Below the pieces are notes generated by a model. The model saw only the letters and a program-made list of their open reading frames with translations, ran no database searches and was not told where the DNA came from. This document shows, in pieces, positions 9,116 to 20,036 of a stretch of DNA of 64,000 nt. Position 1 is the first letter of the stretch. Each line of letters begins with the position of its first letter. The position numbers and the translations under genes are program-made. Source of the DNA: Desmonostoc vinosum HA7617-LM4 (GTDB taxonomy: Bacteria; Cyanobacteriota; Cyanobacteriia; Cyanobacteriales; Nostocaceae); NCBI GenBank assembly GCA_019359515.1, contig JAHHHC010000013.1, positions 80,446-144,445 on the forward strand, in the 5' to 3' direction.

Positions 9116-11146
9116 TAATTACTTGGAATACTTACCCAATACTCAGACAACTGAGGAACACCAATTAAATTATTTTGTCCATGAAGTTCCTCCAAATAAT
9201 CACCAGCAATGGGGAACCAAAACGGTACACTTTGATTGCTATCACCAAAATTCAGCGCAATCAAGCTAAACTTGTTAGCATACTTACGAGAGAACATCAG
9301 AACATTTTTCGACTGATAGCGCTCATAATTTTCATAAAAGAAATGCTCACCTTCAGTAAATTGCGATCGCTGGCGACGTAATTGTATCAGTTTTCTGATC
9401 AGAGAAATGACACTTTTCCCGATGGGGTCATAAAAATAATCCCAGCGTACAGGCCGTAGTAACATCACTCTACCAAAACCTTGCTCCGGCAGATAATAAT
9501 TCTCACCAAATTCTTGACCTTGCCACAGCATCGGAATCCCTTTAGCTGCAAACATCCCAATTAAGTAAGGTTGGACTTTGTACCACAGATTGCGATTACC
9601 TTCTTGTAGTAAATCATTATCGCGGGCAATCCTGCCAAAGTTACATACAAATCGAGAATGGTCATGATTTTCGATATATTGCAATGCTGTCTTGGCAATT
9701 TTATCCCCATTTTGTGTTACCTCTATGGGATAACCATCTAAACCAAATCTATAGCCAAGATTAGCTAAATCACCGCGATTTCCCGCAGCTACACTTTTAG
9801 CTGCACCCAAAGTTTCATTTTGCCAAGTAGAGTTAGTATAAGTTTGTGCAAGAATCTCCTTTGGCCCTTCCAATTGTTCAGCACACTGAATCAAATTGTT
9901 AGTGTCGTTATTAAAAAATCTCTGCCAATAATCACCAGCTTGTTGTTTTTCTTTGACCGTTTTGTATGTATTAAACACTAGGCTAGCATAACCAACTCCT
10001 GTGGCCCCATCCCAATAGTTAGGCACACAGTCATAACGAAAACCGTCTACATGATAAACCTCTAACCAGTGATAATTAACTGTGTAGAAAAAATCTTGAG
10101 TAAATTTGCGATTATAATCTGTACTTTCGCCAAAATAATCCTTAGCAAATGAACCCATAAACGGATTTTCACGATACCCTAATTTTCTATAAAGATAAGA
10201 GTAAGTGAAACTATCGCTAGTGTGACCATAAACCGCATCGACAATTACAGCAATATTATTTTGATGTGCAGTATCAATCAACCTTTGTAAATCTCTTCTT
10301 TTACCAAATCGCTCATCTACACCAAAATAGCCAATCGGTAAAAAGCCCCAATCTACTGTTAAACCTACATTAGAAAGGGGCATAATTTCCAGACAGTTAA
10401 CTCCTAAATCTGCCAGATAACCGAGTTTATCGATTGTGCCATCGATATCATTACCGAATTCACTTACCATCAATTCGTACAATACAATATCTTTTAAGTT
10501 GGGAGTTTTCCAGTTTTTTTCCTGTTCACTCCATTCGTATTGTTGATAACCCAGCGTAAAGGCAGATAATTGACCTACACCGAATTCTCTAGCAAAAGGG
10601 TCAATTATCCAATCGATATCTCCCTGATTAGGGTTTTGTAAAAAATAGCGATAAACATATCTGCCTGGTTCTCCCCACGCAGATTTAGCATTAGGCTTGG
10701 GTTGAGTATTGATATTTACTTGCGTTGACCAATAATCACCATACTCTGAGTCTGTAGAATGCTGTAATTCAAAATCTAAGGTTTGAACGTCTTGTAGGAA
10801 TTGGTCTTTTTCGTGGATGACCTTAACCCATAGCCGATTTCCATCTTTTTTAGATATCCAAGGAAGAAATACTCCAAAATCAACAATACCATTGGTTTCT
10901 CTAGCACCCAGTTTGTTCAATGGTAGTAGTTTCATAAAGTTGTCCTTGATTTATTAGCTTTTTTGCTGGTGCGTAAGGGTATTTATCGAACCGCCTTAGA
11001 CGCAAAGCGGCTTCCCGCAGGTTAGAACGCCAAGAGATTGAAACAAGCAGTTCTCCTATATAGATGTATCAAAGCTTGTTTAAGAATTTATCTAAGTATT
11101 AGTATAAATTTACGTTTCTTTACTATTAATTGCAAGTAACACCTCT

Positions 11147-11171
11147 AGAGACGCTGCAAAAGCGCGTCTCT
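11147..11171. terminator. Hairpin of the GAGACGC/GCGTCTC family
   Basis: AGAGACGC...GCGTCTCT forms a stem around TGCAAAAGC just after the 3' end of the GT4 gene (minus strand). Similar palindromes occur at 49454-49483 and 33065-33092, so it is a repeat that may also act as a terminator. Confidence 0.45.
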
Positions 11172-11176
11172 ACATG

Positions 11177-12364
11177 CTACCAAGTAACTTGCGATCGCTC
11201 TTGCACTACTTGCTGGTATACATCCTCTGTTTGCTTGGCCAGTTTAGACCAGTTGAAACGCCATTCTAAATCCTCATAAGCATTATCAATCAACCATTGT
11301 CGATAACCTGGATTTTTCAAAACTTCCAAAATTCCCCAGGCTAAAGAGTCGGCATTGTTTACCCAAGTGACTATCCCTGTCTTGGTATGTTGCACGACTT
11401 CGGGAAAGCCGCCTGTATCAGAAACCACGACCGGAACGCGAGAGGCGAAGCTTTCTAGAGCTACAATGCCGAAAGGTTCGTAGAGACTGGGAAATACTGC
11501 ACAGTCAGCGATAGTTTGAAATTTATCTAAATATTCATCTGAAAGAAAGCCCGTAAAATAGCATTTATGCCAAATTCCTAAATCCCAAGCTTGGCGCTTG
11601 AGATGGTCGGTATTACCACCACCAACAATGATAAACTTGACTTGACCTGCCATCTGCCAAAGTACTTTAGGAGCAGCATTCAGTAATAAAGGTACTCCCT
11701 TTTCGTAGGACATGCGACCGAGATAGTAAACAATCTTCTCATTGTCTTCGGCAAATTGGCGGCGAAAATCCAGAGCATGAAAATCTTCGTGGTGTTGTTT
11801 CTTTTCTGGTCGAATACCGTTATAAATTACATCGATTTTATCCCAAGGACTCTGTAGCGCTCGTTCTACTTCCCGCCGCATATAATCGCTACAAACTATA
11901 ATTCGCCAAGCATCGAAAGCTAGCAGGTTTTCTTTGCTATTGATATAGCGCTGAGTCTCCGTATGAATTCCGTTGTAGCGTCCATATTCGGTGGCGTGGA
12001 TTGTGGCAATTAGAGGTATTTTGAAAGTATGCTTGAGAGCGATCGCAGCATCTCCTACTAACCAATCGTGAGCATGGATTAAATCAAAGGGGCCTTCTTC
12101 CAAAATCAGCTTACCACCGTGATGTCCCATGCTCTGATTCAGATTGACTACCCAGTGGAAAAAGTCGTTGCTATGAGACACTGGCACTCGATGCACATGT
12201 ACTCCCTCAACTACCTCATACAGCGATGCTTGACCAAACTCTGCTGTAATCAAGTGAACTTCATGTCTTAACTTGACTATTTCAGGATACAACTCTGCTA
12301 CATGCCGTGCAATTCCTCCAACTATCCTTGGCGGAAATTCCCAACTCAATACCAGTATCTTCAT
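11177..12364 (-). CDS. GT4 family glycosyltransferase (glycogen-synthase-like)
   Basis: The 395-aa product is a GT-B fold enzyme. The N-terminal half starts MKILVLSWEFPPRIVGGIAR, with the GG loop that contacts the sugar nucleotide and the acceptor-binding HAHDWLVGDAA motif. The C-terminal half has YLGRMSYEKGVPLLL and the donor-binding motif PSLYEPFGIVALESFA (E-x7-E). Such enzymes transfer a glucosyl or similar residue from a nucleotide sugar. Close relatives sit beside alpha-glucan enzymes in cyanobacteria, as here with the GH13 gene 241 bp downstream. The acceptor is not deducible. About 500 bp of AT-rich and repeat DNA lie upstream. Confidence 0.85.
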   Translation of the reverse strand: MKILVLSWEFPPRIVGGIARHVAELYPEIVKLRHEVHLITAEFGQASLYEVVEGVHVHRVPVSHSNDFFHWVVNLNQSMGHHGGKLILEEGPFDLIHAHDWLVGDAAIALKHTFKIPLIATIHATEYGRYNGIHTETQRYINSKENLLAFDAWRIIVCSDYMRREVERALQSPWDKIDVIYNGIRPEKKQHHEDFHALDFRRQFAEDNEKIVYYLGRMSYEKGVPLLLNAAPKVLWQMAGQVKFIIVGGGNTDHLKRQAWDLGIWHKCYFTGFLSDEYLDKFQTIADCAVFPSLYEPFGIVALESFASRVPVVVSDTGGFPEVVQHTKTGIVTWVNNADSLAWGILEVLKNPGYRQWLIDNAYEDLEWRFNWSKLAKQTEDVYQQVVQERSQVTW

Positions 12365-12644
12365 TTACTAGACTCCCCAACACTTTACAAATATCTAAAA
12401 AACTACACTTATCTAAAAATACAAGTGTGACAATTGCGGTGAGTATATTTACTAAAATTTTTAAATTTTTTGACAGTTTTTTGAGAATTTATAAAAATTT
12501 ATTCACAAAGGAAAAATCAGCAAATCTCCCCACAAACCTTCGACGATAACCTATAAAAGCCAAAAAGGAGCGATGTATGTCACCCCCTTTTGATATATTG
12601 TGATTGCGATCGCCTGATTTTTGTAGTTTTCTCAGGTGCATTAA

Positions 12645-12870
12645 AATAATTCGTAATTCGTAATGACGCTCGAGGACTCGCTACCGCTGCGAAGCGCGTA
12701 ATTCGTAATCACGCGACGCTCTTGTGTCGCTACCGCTGACGCTCGTACCGACGCTCGAGGACTCGCTACCGCTGCGAAGCGCGTAATTCAGTTTTGTAAT
12801 GAGGATTTAACCCCAATACAAAACTTGCTGATTATGGAACTGGGGGACTTAAACCCACGGAACTAGTTAA
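12645..12870. repeat. Dispersed intergenic repeat, copy B (expanded)
   Basis: This has the same modules as the block at 4478-4620, but the GCTACCGCTGCGAAGCGCG unit occurs twice with a GACGCTCTTGTGTCGC insert. The right edge, CCACGGAACTAGTTAACTTTG, includes the stop codon of lepA (minus strand). The rest of the 12365-12866 gap is AT-rich leader DNA of the GT4 gene in which I see no gene. Confidence 0.8.
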
Positions 12871-14678
12871 CTTTGTTCCAAACGCAGTACGGCCATAAAC
12901 GCCTCTTGAGGTACATCTACTGTACCTACGGCTTTCATGCGTTTTTTACCTTTGGCTTGCTTTTGCAAGAGTTTCTTCTTACGGCTAATATCACCACCAT
13001 AACACTTAGCTAGTACGTCTTTGCGTAAAGCGGGGATGTGTTCGCTGGCGATAACTTTGCTGCCAATGGAGGCCTGAATTGGGACTTTAAATTGGTGACG
13101 CGGAATCAATTCTTTGAGTTTCTCCGCCATTGACCGCCCAACGTTGTAGGCTTTATCTCGGTGAACAATCATCGCCAAGGAATCTACAGGATCGCCGTTG
13201 ATCATAATATCCAGCTTCACCAGGGGATTTTCACGGTAGCCAATCAAGTGATATTCCATACTAGCGTAACCGCGCGATCGCGATTTCATCTGGTCAAAAA
13301 AGTCGGTAACAACTTCTGCTAATGGTAGTTCGTAAGTAAGTGTAGTACGTCCTTGAGTGAGGTATTTCATGTCTTTGAATATACCTCGTCGATTTTGCGA
13401 TAACTCCATCAAAGTGCCGACATAAATCTCCGGCGTAATCATTTCTACTTTGACGTAAGGTTCTTCAATTTTTTCGCGATCGTTAGGCGCAGGTAAGTGG
13501 CTGGGATTGTCAATATACAGTTCTTCACCCTTGATAGTTGTTACCCGGTAAACTACCGATGGCGCTGTAATGATTAAGTCTAAATTATACTCCCTTTCCA
13601 AACGTTCTTGCACAATTTCCATGTGTAACAAGCCCAAGAACCCACAACGGAAGCCAAACCCCATAGCACTAGAAGTTTCAGGTTCATAATGCAGTGCAGC
13701 ATCATTGAGTCTCAGCTTTTCCAAGGCTTCCCGTAAGTCTTCAAATTGATCAGCATCAATGGGGAACATCCCACAGAAAACCATGGGGTTGGCTTCAGTG
13801 TAACCAGGTAAGGGTGCTACCGCTTTGGCACTGGCGAGGGTAATGGTATCTCCTACCCGTGCATCAGCAACAGCTTTGATAGCCGCTGCCAAATAGCCTA
13901 CTTCCCCGGCGTGTAAATTTTCCACTTGCTTTTGGGTGGGAGAAAGTACACCCAACTCGTCAATTTCGTATTCTTTACCGGATGCCATCAAATGAACGCG
14001 ATCGCCTTTTTTGACAGTACCATCCATGACCCGGAAGTATACAATTACTCCTCGATAGCTATCGTAATAACTATCAAAAATTAACGCCCGTAAGCGTTCA
14101 TTTACGGTATTTGGTGCTGGTGGGATGCGCTCAACAATTGCTTCTAAAATGTCATCAATCCCAATTCCTTCTTTAGCAGAGGCGAGAATTGCACCGCTAC
14201 AATCAAGACCAATAATTTCTTCAATTTCGCTAATTACTCGGTCTGGTTCTGCTCCTGGCAAATCGATTTTATTCAAAACCGGAATAATTTCCAGGTTATG
14301 TTCGAGCGCTAAATAGACATTCGCCAGAGTTTGCGCCTCTACACCTTGAGATGCATCTACTACTAACAGCGCTCCTTCGCAAGCTGCGAGACTGCGCGAC
14401 ACCTCATAAGAAAAATCTACGTGTCCAGGAGTATCAATTAAATTCAATACATACTGTTGACCATCTTTTGCTTTATAGTCCATCCGGGCAGCTTGCAGCT
14501 TGATTGTAATGCCGCGCTCCCGTTCCAAATCCATATTGTCGAGAAACTGTTCCTTCATCTGCCGCTCATCAACAGTGCCAGTGGCTTGCAGCAAGCGATC
14601 GGCGAGGGTAGATTTCCCGTGGTCAATGTGAGCTATAATACAAAAATTGCGAATGCGAACTGCGGGAACGTCAGTCAT
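12867..14678 (-). CDS. lepA: Elongation factor 4 (LepA), ribosome back-translocase GTPase
   Basis: The 603-aa protein has the translational GTPase motifs [15 protein letters not shown] (G1, residues 17-31), RERGITIK (G2), DTPGHVDF (G3) and NKIDLP (G4). The C-terminal LepA-specific domain follows, with the lysine-rich end [19 protein letters not shown] that contacts the A-site tRNA. EF4 acts on stalled or mistranslocated ribosomes. Length and domain order are standard. The stop codon lies at the edge of a dispersed repeat, which here may provide 3' sequence. Confidence 0.97.
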   Translation of the reverse strand: MTDVPAVRIRNFCIIAHIDHGKSTLADRLLQATGTVDERQMKEQFLDNMDLERERGITIKLQAARMDYKAKDGQQYVLNLIDTPGHVDFSYEVSRSLAACEGALLVVDASQGVEAQTLANVYLALEHNLEIIPVLNKIDLPGAEPDRVISEIEEIIGLDCSGAILASAKEGIGIDDILEAIVERIPPAPNTVNERLRALIFDSYYDSYRGVIVYFRVMDGTVKKGDRVHLMASGKEYEIDELGVLSPTQKQVENLHAGEVGYLAAAIKAVADARVGDTITLASAKAVAPLPGYTEANPMVFCGMFPIDADQFEDLREALEKLRLNDAALHYEPETSSAMGFGFRCGFLGLLHMEIVQERLEREYNLDLIITAPSVVYRVTTIKGEELYIDNPSHLPAPNDREKIEEPYVKVEMITPEIYVGTLMELSQNRRGIFKDMKYLTQGRTTLTYELPLAEVVTDFFDQMKSRSRGYASMEYHLIGYRENPLVKLDIMINGDPVDSLAMIVHRDKAYNVGRSMAEKLKELIPRHQFKVPIQASIGSKVIASEHIPALRKDVLAKCYGGDISRKKKLLQKQAKGKKRMKAVGTVDVPQEAFMAVLRLEQS

Positions 14679-14828
14679 ATACTACTTTTGCTTTAGCAGC
14701 AACCAAGGTTAAAAAAGCAATTTACTTCATGTATTTTAATGCTTTCTTTGCTAAGAAGCTCTCATTTGTGGGGAATGGGGAATTGGTAAGACCAATCCCC
14801 GTCTTGGCAGTCTTTGTTACGATAGCGC

Positions 14829-14990
14829 AGGGAGACGCGGGGACGCGGAGACGTGGGGACGCGGAGACGCGGGGACGCGGAGAAAGATTTCGGAACGGAA
14901 AAATAGGCTTTTTCAGACTGAATATGAAAAACCTACCCTTGAAAGCGGCCTCCCCCACTCCCCACTCCCCACTCCCCACTCCCCACTCAA
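14829..14990. repeat. GACGCGG heptamers, MITE half-copy and CCCCACT array
   Basis: Within the 678-bp gap before the RHH-like gene, 14829-14880 is GGGGACGCGGAGACG-type repeats, 14881-14945 is the right half of the MITE-like family (AGATTTCGGAACGG ... GAAAAACCTACCC), and 14950-14988 is about five CCCCACT heptamers. The remainder (14991-15356) is AT-rich with no recognisable gene. Confidence 0.8.
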
Positions 14991-15356
14991 GACTTTACCT
15001 TTTCTTTATCTTTAAACCAGAATCGGTAGACTCTTAAGAATATTATGAAACTCTATTTATGGCTGCTAGTATTCATCAGCTAGGAGCGTACAATAAATAT
15101 AAATAAGTACATGTAGGGATCACGGGCAATTGCAATCCGTAATTACTCGGAACTACTGTTCTATCGACAAAACTCTAGAGTTATTGTCTAGTCAGTTGTA
15201 TGATAGCTACCACTGGAAATTTCAAGCTGTTACTTTTGTACTATTTCAGGGAACTATGTAACTGTACTTTTAATAATTTTCAGTGAACTAACCCCAATCT
15301 TGGATATAACTGCTTTACAATGCTTTGGACAAAACAAATCTAGAGTATATAAACCC

Positions 15357-15593
15357 ATGAATATGCAAGAAAAAGTTACCGAAGGGGAAAACAGAAGAGC
15401 CGATAAGGTAGAAATTGCTGTTCGTCTAGACTCTGAGTTACTAGAGCAAATTCAGCATCTAACTAACGATCCCAGCAAAGTAATTGAGGTGGCGATTCGG
15501 CAGTGGTTACGTGGTGAAACATCAAGAGATGATGAACTAACGCGCACTCCTGTACGTACCCCAATTCCTCCAAGGGGTGAATGGAACGACTAA
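15357..15593 (+). CDS. Small ribbon-helix-helix-like protein, function unknown
   Basis: The 78-aa product contains KVEIAVRLDSELLEQI followed by SKVIEVAIRQWLRG, the strand-helix-helix spacing of RHH/CopG-type DNA-binding domains. The C-terminal tail is polar with two TPxRTP-like segments. The ATG at 15357 is preferred to a TTG at 15300; a second ATG at 15363 is equally possible because no clear Shine-Dalgarno sequence is seen. No toxin gene is adjacent, so it is not an obvious antitoxin; a histidine kinase follows 168 bp downstream. The RHH reading is by pattern only. Confidence 0.55.
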   Translation: MNMQEKVTEGENRRADKVEIAVRLDSELLEQIQHLTNDPSKVIEVAIRQWLRGETSRDDELTRTPVRTPIPPRGEWND

Positions 15594-15761
15594 TGCATTA
15601 ATCAACTGTCAACTAAACATAAGTTAAGATTTCTGATTTGGATTTCAAAGCATCCAAAAAATACTCATAGTAAAAATACAAAAGCTGTAAAAATTCATGC
15701 CAAAATTTAAGCAGCTTTAGTAAAATCACGGTGGATATTATCTGTCTATCCGACTCGATAA

Positions 15762-17519
15762 ATGACTATTACTGCCAGTACCCAATTGCCACACATATTT
15801 TCCCAAAATCTGGATTCTATTACCAGTAATACTGACGGCTCATTAGCAACTCTAGGGGCTGAGTTGGTGTATACCCAAGATGGTGCAGGGCGCTATCTGA
15901 CGTTTTACTGGCAGCAAAGCAAACTCCTGGGATTGCACACCGAGAAAATAGTAAACGACATCAACGAGGATGAAACTTTTGTTCCCGTGGATAAGGCAGC
16001 CTATTTGGAAAGGCTACAGCGAATTTTGACAAGCTTGGTACCAGAAAGGTTGCAGTGTTGGTTTCGCTACCACCAACAGTTGTTTGAGTTGGAATTAGTG
16101 ATTAGCCCAATTATGCCGCGATTGGGAACCGTTGCCACTACGGTTTTGGTAATGGGGCGGTTGCTACAAGCTCAAATTCATAAACCAGAAGCTAAAAATG
16201 CAATCAAAACGCCCACACAATTAGATCTGGCATTACGTTCGCGTCAACACCAAAAACTAGTAAATCGCATTACCCGCAATATTCGCAGGACATTAGATTT
16301 AGATATTATTTGGCAGCAAACAGTTGACAGTTTAGGTAAAATACTGCGGTTAGAACGCTGTATTATCTTTCCTTATCAACCTTGTAGTTCAAAATTAAAG
16401 GTGATTGCAGAGTATCACCAGCCTAGATTAAAATCAATGCAGGGCTTAGAAATAGATGTAGCTTCTGAGCCTGCATTTGCTCAAGCATTAGCAACTTTAG
16501 AACCAATTGTAATTGATGTACCTGAGTGCATTAAGTCTTTGCAGCAGAAAATTTTGCTAGTTGCAACTTGCTATCAAGATCAAGCAAATGGATTAGTTGC
16601 TTTAAGTCTGCGCGATGATTGCCAGCTGTTAACAGAATTAGAACTCGAACTAGCAAGAGAAATAGCAGACCAAATAGGGACGGCGATCGCTCATGCTACT
16701 TTATATAAAGAATTAGAAGCAGCACGTCAAAAAGCTGAAGAAGCCTCCCGACTCAAAAGTGAGTTTCTCGCCAACGTATCCCACGAAATTCGTACTCCCC
16801 TCAACGGCATGATTGGGTTTTTAAAGCTGATTTTAGAGGGTATGGCAGATGATCCAGAAGAACAAAATCAATTTTTGGTAGAAGCACACCATTTATCGAT
16901 ACACTTATTAAATATCATTAACGATATTCTAGATATTGCCAAAATCGAAGCAGGCAAAATGGATCTAGATTGCGCTCCAGTGAAGCTTGATGAATTATTT
17001 AGTGATGTAGAAAATTTCATGCGCCCTCAAGCAGAGATGCGGAGTCTCAGCTTCCAGATGCAAATGCCGCATATCTCTGATGAAATTGTCGTTCAAGGCA
17101 ATTACCAACGATTACTACAAGTTATGCTCAACTTGGTGAATAACGCGATTAAATTCACCCATGAAGGCGGTGTGACAATCAGCGCCGATTTAGTTCTCAA
17201 GAAAGGAAAATTCCAAGACCAGCAATTTCCAGGTATGGTCAAAGTCCGCGTAGCAGACACTGGTATCGGCGTCTCACTGGATAAACAAGATAAACTATTT
17301 CAACTATTCTCTCAAGTGGATGGTTCCCGCACTCGCCAGTATGGTGGCACAGGTTTGGGACTGGCAATATCCCAAAAGCTAGTGGAAGCAATGGGTGGTG
17401 AAGTACACTTTTACAGTCTTGGTGAAGGACTTGGCTCAACAGTTACATTCACTGTGCCTTTGTATCAACAGCCAGTCATGCTTTCATGCAGTGAAAGTGA
17501 TTTGGATTCTACATATTAG
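15762..17519 (+). CDS. Sensor histidine kinase with PAS-like and GAF domains
   Basis: The 585-aa soluble protein has a PAS-like N-terminal region (about 25-140), a GAF domain (about 170-325; RTLDLDIIWQQTVDSLGKIL and LELELAREIADQIGTAIAHA) and a helix leading into the HisKA box. Phospho-acceptor H341 lies in FLANVSHEIRTPLNGM. The ATPase domain has NAIKFTHEGG (N box), DTGIGV (G1), FSQVDGSRTRQYGGTGLGL (F/G2). No receiver or transmembrane segment is present, so it is a cytosolic kinase whose partner regulator is elsewhere. The GAF domain lacks an obvious bilin-binding Cys-His context, so light sensing is not supported. Confidence 0.88.
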   Translation: MTITASTQLPHIFSQNLDSITSNTDGSLATLGAELVYTQDGAGRYLTFYWQQSKLLGLHTEKIVNDINEDETFVPVDKAAYLERLQRILTSLVPERLQCWFRYHQQLFELELVISPIMPRLGTVATTVLVMGRLLQAQIHKPEAKNAIKTPTQLDLALRSRQHQKLVNRITRNIRRTLDLDIIWQQTVDSLGKILRLERCIIFPYQPCSSKLKVIAEYHQPRLKSMQGLEIDVASEPAFAQALATLEPIVIDVPECIKSLQQKILLVATCYQDQANGLVALSLRDDCQLLTELELELAREIADQIGTAIAHATLYKELEAARQKAEEASRLKSEFLANVSHEIRTPLNGMIGFLKLILEGMADDPEEQNQFLVEAHHLSIHLLNIINDILDIAKIEAGKMDLDCAPVKLDELFSDVENFMRPQAEMRSLSFQMQMPHISDEIVVQGNYQRLLQVMLNLVNNAIKFTHEGGVTISADLVLKKGKFQDQQFPGMVKVRVADTGIGVSLDKQDKLFQLFSQVDGSRTRQYGGTGLGLAISQKLVEAMGGEVHFYSLGEGLGSTVTFTVPLYQQPVMLSCSESDLDSTY

Positions 17520-17558
17520 ACCCTTGCTCAACTAGGCATAAATATCAAGTCCAAAAAA

Positions 17559-17584
17559 TTAGCTGCACAATTAAGAGCAGCTAA
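17559..17584 (+). terminator. Stem-loop after histidine kinase
   Basis: TTAGCTGC and GCAGCTAA form an 8-bp perfect stem with a 10-nt loop 40 bp after the kinase stop. It is AT-rich with no long T run, so it is a possible terminator only. Confidence 0.4.
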
Positions 17585-17662
17585 AATTGAACCACAAACG
17601 TAATTTACATTGTCAAAGTCTCCTACAATTCCTTTGTTGACTCAAAAAGCATTTCTCAAATT

Positions 17663-18499
17663 ATGACGAATCAAGCTCCTATCCCTGTGATTGTGAACGG
17701 TGCTGCTGGTAAGATGGGACGTGAAGTGGTGAAAGCAATAGCGCAAGCACCAGACTTGAATCTGATGGGTGCAATTGACCGTAGTGCCGAACATCAAGAT
17801 CAAGATGCAGGAGAACTAGCAGGTTTAAGTGAACCTTTGGAAGTGCCTATTACCAATCAATTAGAACCAATGCTAGGGTATGTGGCTGGCGAAAGACAAC
17901 TTCCTCCAGGTGTGATGGTAGATTTCACCCATCCTGATTCAGTTTATGACAATGTTCGCAGTGCGATCGCCTACGGTATTCGTCCTGTAGTCGGAACCAC
18001 AGGGTTAAGTCCAGAACAAATTCAAGACCTAGCAAACTTCGCCGAAAAAGCCAGTACTGGTTGCTTAATTATTCCTAACTTCTCTATAGGAATGGTGCTG
18101 TTACAACAAGCCGCAGTCACAGCTTCGCAATATTTTGATCATGTAGAAATTATTGAACTGCATCATAACCAAAAAGCTGATGCTCCCAGCGGCACAGCGA
18201 TTCAAACCGCGCAATTACTCGCAGGAATGGGTAAAACTTTTAACCCGCCCCAAGTTGAAGAAACCGAGAAATTATCGGGAGCAAGAGGCAGTATAGCAGA
18301 AGAAGGCATTAGAATTCATAGCGTGCGCTTACCGGGGCTGATAGCGCATCAAGAAGTGATTTTTGGCGCACCGGGGCAAATTTATACTTTACGACATGAT
18401 ACCAGCGATCGCGCTTGCTACATGCCAGGAGTACTACTAGCAATTCGCAAAGTCTTACAGCTAAAGTCATTAGTATATGGATTAGAAAAAATCCTTTAA
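17663..18499 (+). CDS. dapB: 4-hydroxy-tetrahydrodipicolinate reductase
   Basis: The 278-aa product carries the N-terminal NAD(P)H-binding motif [13 protein letters not shown] and the signature [15 protein letters not shown], with the catalytic His pair and Lys of DapB. The enzyme reduces 4-hydroxy-tetrahydrodipicolinate in the lysine and diaminopimelate pathway, feeding peptidoglycan synthesis. Length is normal for the family. A conserved membrane protein gene begins 32 bp after the stop and is probably co-transcribed. Confidence 0.96.
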   Translation: MTNQAPIPVIVNGAAGKMGREVVKAIAQAPDLNLMGAIDRSAEHQDQDAGELAGLSEPLEVPITNQLEPMLGYVAGERQLPPGVMVDFTHPDSVYDNVRSAIAYGIRPVVGTTGLSPEQIQDLANFAEKASTGCLIIPNFSIGMVLLQQAAVTASQYFDHVEIIELHHNQKADAPSGTAIQTAQLLAGMGKTFNPPQVEETEKLSGARGSIAEEGIRIHSVRLPGLIAHQEVIFGAPGQIYTLRHDTSDRACYMPGVLLAIRKVLQLKSLVYGLEKIL

Positions 18500-18531
18500 C
18501 CTCCAAACTCACAACTCAGCACTCAGCAATT

Positions 18532-19218
18532 ATGTTAGTCCCTCTGACTCGCCAAAAATTTGAACAAATTATTCCTTTAATTGCCACTGGTTTGCAATAC
18601 AACTACTATTGGGGGAAATTTTCCAATTTTTTGCAGCGACTATTAATTTCTGTGGTTGCTGTAGTTGTAATTCTAATTGTAAAAATTTTGCTTGGACTTG
18701 AGTTTGGTTCGATAGTATTTGTGCTGGGAGTATTTGCTGCGTTTTTTTGGCTGTGGTATCCAGCCTTTCAAGCAAGTATGCGGAATATAAAATGCCGACG
18801 TTATAAATACAGCGGTTTTTTTCGTGGTCGAATATTGGATTGGTGGATTACAGACAGGTTGATTGGTAAACAAGAAACCGTCAACAACAAAGGCGAATTA
18901 GTGATTGTAGAAAACCGTGAAAAACGGATTAACCTAGAGTTAGGTGATGACACAGGATTTAGCATCGAGTTTGATGCACCCCTGCGTCCTAATCACAAAG
19001 TCATTACTCGCGGCCAAGTTGCAGAAATGGTGGTGATGTCAAATCGCTCAGATTTGAGCAGTATTGAAGATTTTAGCGATGTATATATTCCCAGTCGCGA
19101 GTTGTGGGTTAGCGATTACCCTTACATCAGAAGAGATTTCTTTAATGAAGTCGGCCGTCGCCTGCGTGAAGACCAACAGGAAAGGCCACGCCGGCGTCGC
19201 CGTAGGGTGGAGGAATGA
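18532..19218 (+). CDS. Conserved cyanobacterial membrane protein, function unknown
   Basis: The 228-aa product has two hydrophobic segments near residues 40-60 and 62-85, then a soluble basic domain ending in a run of arginines (RPRRRRRRVEE). The ATG at 18532 starts MLVPLTRQKFEQIIPLIA, a typical start; the longer frame from 18415 overlaps dapB and is not needed. I do not recognise a named family; similar proteins with a phosphate ABC or phycobilisome link cannot be supported. The last codons run into GGAGATGAG nonamers and GACGCGGGG heptamers that fill 19216-19300. Confidence 0.65.
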   Translation: MLVPLTRQKFEQIIPLIATGLQYNYYWGKFSNFLQRLLISVVAVVVILIVKILLGLEFGSIVFVLGVFAAFFWLWYPAFQASMRNIKCRRYKYSGFFRGRILDWWITDRLIGKQETVNNKGELVIVENREKRINLELGDDTGFSIEFDAPLRPNHKVITRGQVAEMVVMSNRSDLSSIEDFSDVYIPSRELWVSDYPYIRRDFFNEVGRRLREDQQERPRRRRRRVEE

Positions 19219-19320
19219 GGGAGATGAGGGAGATGAGGGAGACGCGGGGACGAGGGGACGCGGGGACGCGGAGAATAATCAATGACAATTCCCTCCGGGA
19301 GCGGCCTTGAGTTCCCCATT
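19216..19320. repeat. GGAGATGAG nonamers and GACGCGGGG heptamers
   Basis: Three GGAGATGAG-type units are followed by GACGCGGGGACGAGGGGACG and AGAATAATCAATGACAATTCCC. The same composite appears at 36098-36178 (inverted), 58996-59090 and 63790-63880. It separates two convergent genes. Confidence 0.85.
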
Positions 19321-19322
19321 TC

Positions 19323-19958
19323 TTACCTTTTGTGATTACCATCTTGGCCATAGGCTTGCCAAGCTAAGTCTACCAATCCATTGGCGATCGCAGCTGCTAC
19401 AGCTGCATTACCTTTACGACTGTTAATTGTGATGTGAGGAACCAGGGAGTCTTGTAAACGACCTTTAGCTACATCCATATCTACAAATCCTGCTGGAGTA
19501 GCAATAATCAATGCAGGTCGAATTTCCTCAGCTTCAATTAAATCAACCAATGCTATCAGTGCTGTTTGTGCTTGACCAATGAGAAAAATGCCTTCTGGAT
19601 AACGCTTAGCTAAAGTTTCTATTCCCCATGCAGCGCGAGTTTTTTCTTTTTGGGGACGTGTTAAAGCTTCCATGCTGCAATACACCGGATTAGCAAAAGT
19701 ATTCTGAATGTCATCAGCAATACCTACTTGTACCATCGGCACATCAACCACAATCGTGGTACGTGCTGCTAATGCAGCAGCACCAGCCTGTAAAGCATGG
19801 TCAGAAAAACGAATTAAAGACTTATACTCAAAGTCAGCTGTGGCGTATATCACTCGCCGGACAATCTCATACTCTGCTGGCGAAAAGACATGACCGCCAA
19901 TTTCTCTATCAATGATTGCCAAACTCTCAGCATCAGTTACATGCCATTCCATTGCCAT
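19323..19958 (-). CDS. cobH: Precorrin-8X/cobalt-precorrin-8 methylmutase
   Basis: The 211-aa protein matches CobH/CbiC: the catalytic histidine lies in LIRFSDHALQAG, and PMVQVGI, NPVYCSMEAL-like and IATPAGFVDM segments are conserved. It moves the C-11 methyl group to C-12 to give (hydrogeno)byrinic acid or cobyrinate in the corrin (pseudo-B12) pathway. Length is normal. No other cobalamin gene is next to it, which is common in cyanobacteria. It is convergent with the membrane-protein gene across repeat DNA. Confidence 0.93.
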   Translation of the reverse strand: MAMEWHVTDAESLAIIDREIGGHVFSPAEYEIVRRVIYATADFEYKSLIRFSDHALQAGAAALAARTTIVVDVPMVQVGIADDIQNTFANPVYCSMEALTRPQKEKTRAAWGIETLAKRYPEGIFLIGQAQTALIALVDLIEAEEIRPALIIATPAGFVDMDVAKGRLQDSLVPHITINSRKGNAAVAAAIANGLVDLAWQAYGQDGNHKR

Positions 19959-20036
19959 TCTGCTCTGACGTACCAGCTTTCAGCTTATCAGTCAACAGTG
20001 AACAGTTATCAGTGAAATTGATAACTGTTTACTGTT

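Noticed and set aside
9175..9381. Plus-strand ORF within the GH13 gene
   Set aside because: Antisense shadow of a gene with all catalytic motifs.
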